NCBI RefSeq assembly: GCF_049587675.1
Contig: NZ_JBAVEJ010000212.1
Coordinates: 1-14,224 of the forward strand
DNA: 14,224 nt
Source: Sulfuricaulis sp049587675
Lineage (GTDB): Bacteria; Pseudomonadota; Gammaproteobacteria; Acidiferrobacterales; Sulfurifustaceae
Direction of reading: 5' to 3'
Position 1 is the stretch's first letter. Each line of letters opens with the position of its first letter. The position numbers and the translations under genes are program-made. Shown here piece after piece: positions 1 through 6,701 of this stretch. Under the pieces are notes generated by a model. The model was not told the DNA's origin and made no database searches. It worked only from the letters and a program-made list of their open reading frames with translations.

Positions 1-63
1 GGTTTTTCCGTGAGCACCCTGCCTGACGAGCCGGCGATTTTCGCGGTTCAACGCAATCTGTAA
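1..63 (+). CDS. C-terminal end of an upstream gene, product unknown
   Basis: Frame 1 is open from the first base to a TAA stop at 61-63 and encodes about 20 residues ending in AVQRNL. It lies 31 bases before the next gene on the same strand, so it is probably the tail of a real forward gene that begins outside the window. Too little is visible to assign a family. The evidence is only an open frame and plausible spacing. Confidence 0.4.
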   Translation, partial: GFSVSTLPDEPAIFAVQRNL

Positions 64-94
64 TGCCAGGCGCCTGTCTTGGCACACGCGTTCG

Positions 95-463
95 ATGAAT
101 AAACCCACTCTGATATTTGTCTACAACGCCGACAGTGGATTCGTGAATACCCTGCTCGACATCGGCCACAAGATCGTCTCGCCGCAAACCTATGCCTGCA
201 ACCTCTGCGCGATCACGCATACCACCTTCAGCATGCGCGACGAATGGAAGCAGTTCGTCGCCGGGCTGGGCATGCCGGTGGAATTTCTTCATCGTGACGA
301 GCTGGTGAAAAAATATGGCATACGCGATGTGACATTACCGGCGGTGTTTCTCAAGAACAATGGCGCACTGGAAGCATGGGTCACGCGGGAAGAGATCAAT
401 CGTTGCGGTACACTGGGGGATTTCGAGCGTCTGGTAAGAGCCAAACTGCAGGCGCAGGAATAA
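95..463 (+). CDS. Conserved small protein of unknown function with a CxxC motif
   Basis: A 122-residue soluble protein. It opens with a hydrophobic beta-strand-like segment (TLIFVYNADSG), followed near residues 35-42 by a CNLCAITH motif and later by an FLHRDEL segment. From memory, small proteins with the same YNADSG...CNLC...H layout occur in many bacteria as uncharacterised proteins; I know no established function. The Cys-X2-Cys with nearby His could bind a metal or act in redox chemistry, and the alternating strand/helix pattern would suit a thioredoxin-like fold, but both are inferences. There is no signal peptide or membrane segment. The ATG at 95 has no good Shine-Dalgarno sequence, yet it places the conserved hydrophobic strand directly at the N-terminus. 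The next gene starts 125 bases downstream, so joint transcription is possible but not shown. Confidence 0.75.
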   Translation: MNKPTLIFVYNADSGFVNTLLDIGHKIVSPQTYACNLCAITHTTFSMRDEWKQFVAGLGMPVEFLHRDELVKKYGIRDVTLPAVFLKNNGALEAWVTREEINRCGTLGDFERLVRAKLQAQE

Positions 464-576
464 CAACGTTATTAGTGTCACATTCGTCTGTACCCATGGA
501 ACGAACGTCAAGCGTAAAATAAACAAAGATCGCAGCAGCTTAGACTGCGGCCATCCACACGGCGGACGCATTTCGC

Positions 577-583
577 AGGAGGT
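577..583 (+). promoter_or_regulatory. Strong ribosome binding site of the DsrC/TusE-like gene
   Basis: AGGAGGT matches the anti-Shine-Dalgarno sequence fully and ends five bases before the ATG at 589. This selects 589 over the in-frame ATG at 595 as the start. Confidence 0.8.
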
Positions 584-588
584 GGCCA

Positions 589-933
589 ATGAGCATGGTT
601 GTACATGACCGGGTATTCGAGACGGACGCACAAGGGTTTCTGCTTCATGCCGAGGATTGGAGCGAAGAGTACGCCGAAAAGATTGCGGAGCAGGACGGCG
701 TCCGGCTCTACGACGAGAGCTGGGGGTTGATCGGTTACTTCCACGATTACTACCAGCAATACAGCACCCATCCAAGCATGCGCCAACTTGTGCTGACCCT
801 CGGCCGGCAGCATGGCATGCACTTCCACAACCGCAAGGAGTACGAGAAGTTTCTGTATCGTCTGTTTCCGCGCGATCCGGTGCGCGAGATCTGCAAACTC
901 GCCGGTTTGCCCATGCCGGAGCCGGATACTTAA
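589..933 (+). CDS. DsrC/TusE-family sulfur-relay-like protein with an atypical C-terminus
   Basis: A 114-residue protein of the DsrC/TusE/DsvC family, which carries sulfur as a persulfide or trisulfide on C-terminal cysteines, either for tRNA 2-thiouridine synthesis (TusE) or for dissimilatory sulfur metabolism (DsrC). The family is recognised by the N-terminal ETDAQGFL segment, a central helix-rich part with the STHPSMRQLV stretch, and the C-terminal LYRLFPRDP and KLAGLPMP motifs. The length is normal. The C-terminal arm aligns without gaps to TusE, yet the penultimate residue that should be the sulfur-accepting CysA is Asp113. Cys102 sits where DsrC has its second cysteine, CysB. So this protein keeps CysB and lacks CysA, the opposite of TusE. 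It is unlikely to be a standard TusE or DsrC; a regulatory or divergent paralogue is more likely (inference). It precedes the DUF599 gene by 123 bases on the same strand. Confidence 0.88.
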   Translation: MSMVVHDRVFETDAQGFLLHAEDWSEEYAEKIAEQDGVRLYDESWGLIGYFHDYYQQYSTHPSMRQLVLTLGRQHGMHFHNRKEYEKFLYRLFPRDPVREICKLAGLPMPEPDT

Positions 934-1056
934 AAAAAGCGGATCGAGCCGGAGGAAATCAACCACCGTCCTCGTTCTACGCACTGAAACCGCTCGTGGA
1001 ACGGAAACTCAAGGCGTGAGACAGTGTCGTCCGGACCGTGAAAAGGGGAGGCCCGC

Positions 1057-1728
1057 ATGTTCGAAATTCCCGCCACTGACATCCTGAGCCTGATCTGGTT
1101 CGCCGCCGTCTGGATCGGTTACACCTGGTACGCGGACCGGGGACCTAGGCGTAAACATTCGCTGCGCGCCGTGATGCACACGCATCGCGAAGAGTGGATG
1201 CGCCAGATGGCGTTGCGCGACAACCGCGTCGCCGATGTGAACATCCTGCGCAACCTGCTGCAAGGGGTGTCGTTCTTCGCTTCGACGACGCTGCTGATCA
1301 TGGTCGGGCTCCTGACGATACTCGGTTCGAGCGACCGCGCGATTGAAATTGTGCGGGCGCTTCCGTTCGCCGAAAAGACCACGCTGGTGCAGTGGGAGCT
1401 CAAGCTGCTCGTGCTCGGCGTCATCTTCGTGCATGCGTTTTTCAAGTTCACCTGGGCGCTGCGCCAGTTCAATTACTGTTCGGTGCTGATCGGCGCCGCA
1501 CCCAAAACCGCCGATAACGCCTACGCGCACCGCGCCGCGGAAGTCAGCACCAACGCCTCGAAGGACTTCAATCAGGGCTTGCGCGCCTATTACTTCAGCC
1601 TCGCCGCGCTCGGCTGGTTTATTCATCCCTGGGTGTTCATGGCCACCACCACGTTGGTGACCGCGGTGCTGTACCTGCGCGAGCATCATTCCACAACCCT
1701 GAAAATACTGACGCCTGGCGGTGAGTGA
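1057..1728 (+). CDS. DUF599 family integral membrane protein
   Basis: A 223-residue protein with about four membrane segments: near residues 8-25, 66-90, 111-133 and 183-208. Between the first two lies a basic, arginine-rich stretch containing HTHREEWMRQM, which with the following DxNILRNLLQG segment is characteristic of the DUF599 family of bacterial inner-membrane proteins. No biochemical function is established for this family. The length is typical. The start is supported by GGGGAGG at 1045-1051, five bases upstream of the ATG. The gene follows the DsrC-like gene but has its own strong ribosome binding site and a long gap on either side. No clear intrinsic terminator follows; the next 480 bases are repeat-rich and non-coding. 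Confidence 0.85.
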   Translation: MFEIPATDILSLIWFAAVWIGYTWYADRGPRRKHSLRAVMHTHREEWMRQMALRDNRVADVNILRNLLQGVSFFASTTLLIMVGLLTILGSSDRAIEIVRALPFAEKTTLVQWELKLLVLGVIFVHAFFKFTWALRQFNYCSVLIGAAPKTADNAYAHRAAEVSTNASKDFNQGLRAYYFSLAALGWFIHPWVFMATTTLVTAVLYLREHHSTTLKILTPGGE

Positions 1729-1811
1729 GTAAGCTTTATATCCCCGTAATCGTGAGCCAAAACTAAAATTTCAGGTGGCAGTAATGTGCGCCCCGGCTTC
1801 CGGTTCTCTGG

Positions 1812-2145
1812 CCCCGTAGCGCGCGCCGAGTACCGTAGCTCCACCGGGAGTAGTTAAGCGAGCCCGTGTTTGAGCCCGTGACGCAAGTATTTCGGCAAGG
1901 CGAGCGAGCGCAGCGAGCGGAGCTACATTTTTGTTCCCGGCGAGTTGGCGAGCGCCTGGTGGGGCGAGGGTGAGGCGGGGTAGTCGTGGATGTCCGGTGG
2001 ACTTCCACGTTGCCGAACGGGTGCGCCGTGATTTGGCGCACCCAGGGCACGAAGGAGAAGTCGCGCGCTCCGGGGTGTCGTTTCTTTTGGTTCCTTTTCT
2101 TTGCACGAGCAAAGAAAAGGAACCTGCCGTGGGTCAGCCACCCAC
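1812..2145 (+). repeat. Dispersed structured repeat, copy A
   Basis: This non-coding stretch between the DUF599 gene and truA has an inverted second copy (B) at 10803-11024. Three blocks match. 1812-1878 matches the reverse complement of 10958-11024 at 62 of 67 bases. 1936 to about 1968 matches around 10909-10945. 2060-2124 matches the reverse complement of 10831-10895 at 56 of 65 bases. Copy A also contains a segment absent from B with two further hairpins: 1985-2009 (CGTGGA/TCCACG with inner GTCC/GGAC) and 2019-2043 (nine-pair stem GGGTGCGCC/GGCGCACCC). From memory, the AAAGAAAAG-type hairpin with flanking TTTCTTTTGG occurs as a high-copy intergenic repeat in many gamma- and betaproteobacteria, and is often mis-annotated as small proteins ending in SKEK-like peptides. 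No transposase is present. Function unknown. Confidence 0.85.
2089..2124. repeat. 16-bp perfect hairpin of repeat copy A
   Basis: The arms 2089-2104 and 2109-2124 are perfectly complementary (GGTTCCTTTTCTTTGC pairing with GCAAAGAAAAGGAACC) around the four-base loop ACGA. It is the most stable structure in the gap before truA. It has no T-tract after it, so it is not a standard intrinsic terminator, although it could block exonucleases or read-through. The matching hairpin of copy B at 10831-10866 differs at two stem positions, with both partners changed. Confidence 0.9.
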
Positions 2146-2194
2146 AAGTACACGCCGCCGCAGGCGGCTCGACAAAAATAAATATCCCGCCGTG

Positions 2195-2200
2195 TACAAT
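2195..2200 (+). promoter_or_regulatory. Possible -10 element for a leaderless truA transcript
   Basis: TACAAT ends seven bases before the truA ATG at 2208, so a transcript started at the usual distance would begin at or next to the start codon. No Shine-Dalgarno sequence precedes the ATG (the bases are ACTCCCC). The -35 region is weak; TCGACA at 2169-2174 is too distant at 20 bases. Moderate to low confidence. Confidence 0.4.
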
Positions 2201-2207
2201 ACTCCCC

Positions 2208-2996
2208 ATGCGCATCGCCGCCATTCTCGAATACGACGGTTCCCGCTTTTCCGGCTGGCAACGCCAGGAGCAGACACGCACGGTTCAGGGTGTCGTCGAA
2301 GAGGCGCTGTCCAAGGTCGCGGACGAACCGATCCAGGTCACGGTCGCCGGTCGCACCGACGCCGGCGTGCACGCGGCCGGACAGGTGATCCATTTTGATA
2401 CCAGCGCCGCGCGCAGCGATTACTCCTGGGTGCGTGGCGCGAACAGTAATCTGCCGTCCGAGGTGGCGCTGCTGTGGGCCGGGCCGGTGGATGAGGGGTT
2501 TCACGCGCGCTATTCCGCGACCGGCCGGCATTACCATTACCTCATTCTCAACCGCGCGATACGTCCGACGTATCTGTCGCAGCGCGTGACGCATGAATAC
2601 CGCCTGCTCGATGTGGCGTCCATGCGTGAAGCGGCGCAGCATCTGCTCGGCGAGCATGATTTCACTACGTTCCGTGCCACCGAATGCCAGGCGAAAAGCC
2701 CGGTGCGAGAGTTGCGCGCGCTCGAAGTGACGCGCCACGGTGACATGGTCCATATTCATGCGCACGCCAATGCCTTCCTGCAACATATGGTGCGCAACAT
2801 CGCGGGCGTGCTGATGACTGTCGGCGCCGGAGAGCGCGAGCCGTCGTGGACGAAGCAGGTGCTGGAGGCGCGCGAGCGCCGCGCGGGCGGCGTGACCGCC
2901 GCTCCAGACGGGCTTTACCTGACGGCCGTGACCTATCCCGATGAAATGAAAATCCCGGCGATTGCCGCTTCCATGCCGCTGCTCGAGATGAAATGA
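2208..2996 (+). CDS. truA: tRNA pseudouridine(38-40) synthase TruA
   Basis: Converts uridine to pseudouridine at positions 38-40 of the anticodon stem-loop of many tRNAs, in the cytoplasm. The 262-residue protein is full length for the family. The N-terminal LEYDGSRFSGWQRQ motif is followed by the catalytic loop AGRTDAGVHA with nucleophile Asp51. Later come the DFTTFRA segment, the ANAFLQHMVRNI motif and a C-terminal GLYL motif. The frame stays open upstream to 1986, but that part crosses repeat copy A and does not resemble TruA, so ATG 2208 is chosen because it begins right at the conserved MRIAAILEYDG N-terminus. truA heads the conserved block with trpF, accD, folC and purF. A 138-base gap separates it from trpF. 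Confidence 0.95.
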   Translation: MRIAAILEYDGSRFSGWQRQEQTRTVQGVVEEALSKVADEPIQVTVAGRTDAGVHAAGQVIHFDTSAARSDYSWVRGANSNLPSEVALLWAGPVDEGFHARYSATGRHYHYLILNRAIRPTYLSQRVTHEYRLLDVASMREAAQHLLGEHDFTTFRATECQAKSPVRELRALEVTRHGDMVHIHAHANAFLQHMVRNIAGVLMTVGAGEREPSWTKQVLEARERRAGGVTAAPDGLYLTAVTYPDEMKIPAIAASMPLLEMK

Positions 2997-3134
2997 TCTC
3001 ATCATGATGATTGTTCACGAGTGGCCGCAAAGCCCGCCGGCTCGACATCGAAACCATGCGATATTCCCCTGGACGTCGCATGCCTTCCGCCACCCGCCGC
3101 GCTCTGGTAAGCTTCGCGACCTTCCGGAGGACAC

Positions 3135-3752
3135 ATGCGCACGCGCGTGAAAATCTGCGGCATCACCCGCATCGAGGATGCCATCGCCGCGGCGCAAGCC
3201 GGGGCCGATGCGATCGGTTTCGTGTTCGACCTAAAAAGCCCGCGCCACGTGCATCCCGACCAGGCGCTCAAGATCACGCGCGCGTTGCCACCGTTCATCA
3301 CCACCGTGGGTCTGTTCGTGAATCCCGCGCCTGACACGGTCGAAGGCGTGCTGGGTCACGTTCCACTCGATCTGATACAATTTCACGGCAACGAAAAGCC
3401 CGAACAGTGCCGCCGCTACCACCGCTTGTACATCAAGGCCATCCACATGAAACCCGACGTCGATCTGCGCGAGATGGCGCGCCTCTATGGTGATGCTGCC
3501 GGGCTGCTACTCGATACCTATGTCGCCGACGCGGCCGGCGGTTCCGGCCAGGCCTTCGACTGGAACCGCATACCGCAGGATCTGGGCAAGCCGGTGATTC
3601 TTGCCGGCGGCCTGACGCCGGAGAACGTTGCCGAGGCGGTGCGCAAAGTGCACCCCTTCGCCGTGGATGTCTCCAGTGGTGTGGAGCAGAGCAAAGGTAT
3701 CAAGGACGCGAATAAAATTTCCGCCTTCATTGAAGAAGTTAAAAACGCATGA
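3135..3752 (+). CDS. trpF: Phosphoribosylanthranilate isomerase
   Basis: Catalyses the Amadori rearrangement of N-(5'-phosphoribosyl)anthranilate to CdRP in tryptophan synthesis. The 205-residue single-domain beta/alpha barrel begins with VKICGIT, placing the catalytic general base Cys at residue 8. The catalytic acid Asp is at residue 127 in LLLDTY. The phosphate-binding ends are GGSGQAFDW, LAGGLTPENV and VDVSSGVE. The ATG is preceded by GGAGG at 3125-3129. The stop codon overlaps the trpB start by four bases (ATGA), which suggests translational coupling. The gene for the preceding trp steps (trpE, G, D, C) is not in the window, so the pathway is split between loci. No Trp-rich leader peptide or attenuator was seen upstream. 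Confidence 0.96.
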   Translation: MRTRVKICGITRIEDAIAAAQAGADAIGFVFDLKSPRHVHPDQALKITRALPPFITTVGLFVNPAPDTVEGVLGHVPLDLIQFHGNEKPEQCRRYHRLYIKAIHMKPDVDLREMARLYGDAAGLLLDTYVADAAGGSGQAFDWNRIPQDLGKPVILAGGLTPENVAEAVRKVHPFAVDVSSGVEQSKGIKDANKISAFIEEVKNA

Positions 3753-4948
3753 GCGCCTACGATCTGCCCGACAAACGCGGCCACTTCGGCGATTACGGCG
3801 GCATCTTCGTTTCCGAAACGCTGATGCAGCCGCTCAAGGAATTGCGCGAGGCCTACGAACGCCTGCGCAAGGACAAGAAATTCCAGAAGGAATTGGCTGA
3901 CGACCTGCGTGACTACGTCGGTCGCCCCAGTCCGCTCTATCTCGCCAGGCGCCTGACCGATGCCTGGGGTGGGGTGAAGATTTATCTCAAGCGCGAGGAC
4001 CTAAACCACACCGGCGCGCACAAGATCAACAACACCGTCGGCCAGGCGCTGCTCGCGCGCCACATGGGAAAGAAACGCGTGATAGCCGAAACCGGCGCCG
4101 GCCAGCACGGCGTGGCCACCGCCACCGTCGCGGCGCGCTTCGGCATGCAGTGCGTGGTGTACATGGGCTCAGAGGACATGAAGCGCCAGGCGATCAACGT
4201 GTATCGCATGAAACTGCTCGGCGCCGAGGTGGTGCCGGTCGAATCCGGTTCGAAAACGCTCAAGGACGCGCTCAATGAAGCCATGCGCGACTGGGTGACC
4301 AACGTCGAGAGCACGTTTTACATCATCGGCACCGTCGCTGGGCCGCATCCGTATCCGATGATGGTGCGCGATTTCCAAAGCGTGATCGGCCGCGAGACGC
4401 GCGAACAGATCAAGGAGCAGGAAGGCCGCTTGCCGGACGCGCTGGTCGCCTGTGTCGGCGGCGGTTCGAATGCCATGGGCCTGTTCTATCCGTTCATCGG
4501 GGACAAGGGGGTAGCGCTGTACGGAGTGGAGGCGGGAGGCGAGGGTGTGCAGACCGGCAAGCATGCCGCGACGCTGTGCGCCGGCAAGCCGGGCGTGCTC
4601 CACGGCAATCGCACCTATTTACTCGAAACCGAAGATGGCCAGATCACGGAAACCCATTCTATCTCCGCCGGGCTCGATTACCCCGGCGTGGGACCGGAGC
4701 ATGCCTACCTCAAGGATTCCGGACGCGCGCACTATGTGTCCATCACCGACAAGGAAGCCCTGGAGGCGTTTCACGAGCTGACCCGCACCGAAGGCATCAT
4801 GCCGGCGCTGGAATCGTCCCACGCGCTGGCCTACGCGAAAAAACTCGCGCCACAACTGGGGAAAGACAAGATCATTGTGATCAATCTCTCCGGCCGCGGC
4901 GACAAGGATATCCATACCGTGGCCGATCTCGAAGGAATCAAGTTCTAA
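3749..4948 (+). CDS. trpB: Tryptophan synthase beta chain
   Basis: A PLP-dependent enzyme that condenses indole, channelled from TrpA, with L-serine to give tryptophan. The 399-residue protein has the cofactor lysine K92 in the HTGAHKINN motif. It also has the catalytic glutamate E114 in AETGAGQHG and the PLP phosphate-binding glycine loop GGGSNA near residues 233-238. All are shifted by five residues from the Salmonella enzyme, as expected for a slightly longer N-terminus. The GRPSPLY motif near residue 58 is also present. It is a normal TrpB1, not the TrpB2 type. The start overlaps trpF (ATGA), and the stop shares one base with the trpA start (TAATG), so trpF-trpB-trpA are tightly coupled. 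Confidence 0.97.
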   Translation: MSAYDLPDKRGHFGDYGGIFVSETLMQPLKELREAYERLRKDKKFQKELADDLRDYVGRPSPLYLARRLTDAWGGVKIYLKREDLNHTGAHKINNTVGQALLARHMGKKRVIAETGAGQHGVATATVAARFGMQCVVYMGSEDMKRQAINVYRMKLLGAEVVPVESGSKTLKDALNEAMRDWVTNVESTFYIIGTVAGPHPYPMMVRDFQSVIGRETREQIKEQEGRLPDALVACVGGGSNAMGLFYPFIGDKGVALYGVEAGGEGVQTGKHAATLCAGKPGVLHGNRTYLLETEDGQITETHSISAGLDYPGVGPEHAYLKDSGRAHYVSITDKEALEAFHELTRTEGIMPALESSHALAYAKKLAPQLGKDKIIVINLSGRGDKDIHTVADLEGIKF

Positions 4949-5790
4949 TGTCGCGGATCGCGGAAATAATGCAGGCGTTGCAGCAGCAGGGCCGGCGCGC
5001 GCTCATACCTTATATAGCGGCGGGCGACCCCGAGCCGTGGGTGACGGTGCCGCTGATGCACGCGCTGGTCAAGCATGGCGCGGATATCCTCGAGCTCGGC
5101 GTGCCGTTCTCCGACCCGATGGCCGACGGCCCGGTGATCCAGCGCGCCGCCGAACGGGCGCTGAAACACAAAATCAGCCTGACCAATGTGCTGGCGATGG
5201 TGCATGAGTTCCGCGACAAGGACAAAACCACACCGGTGGTGCTGATGGGTTATCTCAACCCCATCGAGGTGATGGGCTACGCGCGCTTCGCCAAAGAGGC
5301 CGCAGCCGCCGGGGTCGACGGCGTGCTTACCGTGGACCTGCCGCCGGAAGAGGCGCACGGGTTCCAGCAGGCGATGAAGGGCCAGGGGCTCGACACGATT
5401 TTCCTGCTGGCGCCCACGAGTCCGACCGAGCGCATCAAACTCATTGCCAAGGCCGCGAGCGGATTTATCTATTATGTCTCGTTGCGCGGCGTGACCGGTG
5501 CCGCGAACCTAGATGTGCGCGAAGTGGCGGCCAAACTCAAGGAAATCCGCGGGCACACGAAGCTTCCGCTCGGCGTCGGCTTCGGCATCGGCAGCCCCGA
5601 AGCGGCCGCGCAGGTGGCTGAATTCGCCGATGCGGTTATCGTCGGCAGTGCCGTGGTCAAGCGTATGGAGGAAATGGCGGCAAAACCGGATAAAATCCTG
5701 ACCGAGGTCCCGGCCTTCATCGCCCGCCTGCGCGAGGCGATGGACCAGACCACCCGGACACCGACATCCGCCACCGGAGCAAGACGATGA
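4948..5790 (+). CDS. trpA: Tryptophan synthase alpha chain
   Basis: Cleaves indole-3-glycerol phosphate to indole and glyceraldehyde-3-phosphate and passes indole to TrpB through the intersubunit tunnel. The 280-residue TIM barrel has both catalytic acids in their classical positions: E49 in LELGVPFSDP and D60 in MADGP. The YYVSLRGVTG segment and the GVGFGI phosphate-binding loop are also present. The start overlaps trpB by one base, and the end overlaps accD by four bases (ATGA). The last 15 or so residues, rich in Thr, Ala and Arg, extend past the barrel and are probably disordered. Confidence 0.97.
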   Translation: MSRIAEIMQALQQQGRRALIPYIAAGDPEPWVTVPLMHALVKHGADILELGVPFSDPMADGPVIQRAAERALKHKISLTNVLAMVHEFRDKDKTTPVVLMGYLNPIEVMGYARFAKEAAAAGVDGVLTVDLPPEEAHGFQQAMKGQGLDTIFLLAPTSPTERIKLIAKAASGFIYYVSLRGVTGAANLDVREVAAKLKEIRGHTKLPLGVGFGIGSPEAAAQVAEFADAVIVGSAVVKRMEEMAAKPDKILTEVPAFIARLREAMDQTTRTPTSATGARR

Positions 5791-6701
5791 GCTGGTTCGA
5801 CAAGCTGGTCCCGCCCAAGATCAAGAGCCAGGGCGTCAAGAAGGCCTCGGTGCCCGAGGGTCTGTGGAAGAAATGCCCCGCCTGCGGCACGGTGCTGTAC
5901 AACGCCGAGATCGAGAGCAATCTCGACGTCTGCCCCAAGTGCGCGCATCACATGCGCATCGGTGCGCGCCGGCGGCTGGATATTTTCCTCGATCCGCGGC
6001 CGCGCGACGAGATCGGGGCGACGCTGTTCCCGGTGGACCCGCTCAAGTTCAAGGATACCAGGAAATACCGCGACCGTTTGCTCGAGGCACAGCAAGCCAC
6101 CGGCGAACGCGACGCGCTGGTGGTCTTGGAAGGCGCACTCAAGGGCATGCCGCTGGTCGCCGCCGCTTTTGAGTTCGCCTTCATGGGCGGCTCCATGGGC
6201 GCGGTCGTCGGCGAGCGTTTTGTGCGCGCGGTCAATGTCTGCCTCGAGAAGAAGATTCCGCTGGTGTGTTTCTCCGCGAGCGGCGGCGCGCGCATGCAGG
6301 AGGCGCTGTTATCGCTGATGCAGATGGCCAAGACCAGCGCCGCACTCACGCATCTGACCGATGCCGGCATTCCGTACATTTCCGTGTTGACCGACCCGAC
6401 CATGGGCGGCGTGTCGGCGAGCTTCGCCATGCTCGGCGACATTATTGCGGCCGAGCCGCGCGCGCTCATCGGCTTCGCCGGCCCGCGCGTGATTGAGCAG
6501 ACGGTGCGCGAGAAATTGCCCGAAGGTTTCCAGCGTTCCGAGTTCCTGGTCGAGCACGGCGCGGTCGACCTGATTATCGACCGGCGCGAGATGCGTGACA
6601 AACTCGCCAACCTGCTGGCGCTGCTCACGCGCCAGGCCAGTCCCGACCTCCAGCCCCGCGAGTCGCCGGAAAACGAATCCGGCTTCACCGAATCCCCCTG
6701 A
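5787..6701 (+). CDS. accD: Acetyl-CoA carboxylase carboxyltransferase subunit beta
   Basis: The beta subunit of the AccA2D2 carboxyltransferase, which moves CO2 from carboxybiotin on AccB to acetyl-CoA to form malonyl-CoA for fatty acid synthesis. The 304-residue protein carries the N-terminal four-cysteine zinc ribbon C30-X2-C33...C49-X2-C52. It also has crotonase-fold elements: MGGSMGAVVGERF near residue 133, SASGGARMQE near 163-172, DPTMGGVSASF, and the IGFAGPRVIEQT stretch. The C-terminal 25 residues are variable and polar. The ATG overlaps the trpA stop by four bases. Its position between trp genes and folC is the usual gammaproteobacterial arrangement; trpF-accD neighbours are well known, with trpBA in between here. 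Confidence 0.97.
   Translation: MSWFDKLVPPKIKSQGVKKASVPEGLWKKCPACGTVLYNAEIESNLDVCPKCAHHMRIGARRRLDIFLDPRPRDEIGATLFPVDPLKFKDTRKYRDRLLEAQQATGERDALVVLEGALKGMPLVAAAFEFAFMGGSMGAVVGERFVRAVNVCLEKKIPLVCFSASGGARMQEALLSLMQMAKTSAALTHLTDAGIPYISVLTDPTMGGVSASFAMLGDIIAAEPRALIGFAGPRVIEQTVREKLPEGFQRSEFLVEHGAVDLIIDRREMRDKLANLLALLTRQASPDLQPRESPENESGFTESP

Noticed and set aside
934..1056. Frameshifted extension of the DsrC-like protein, or a small gene before DUF599
   Set aside because: Neither alternative frame after the stop restores the C-terminal Cys, and no start codon with a ribosome binding site opens a convincing small gene here.
1986..2207. N-terminal extension of truA by 74 codons
   Set aside because: The frame is open but encodes repeat-derived peptide (WFLFFARAKKRN-like), and TruA family similarity begins exactly at ATG 2208.
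1923..3005. 360-codon open frame on the minus strand across truA and repeat copy A
   Set aside because: It is the shadow of truA joined to repeat sequence. It shows no family motif, and truA on the plus strand is certain.
2997..3134. Possible trp leader peptide and attenuator before trpF
   Set aside because: No short frame with tandem Trp codons and no terminator/antiterminator pair were found; only a 12-base palindrome (2999-3010) next to the truA stop.
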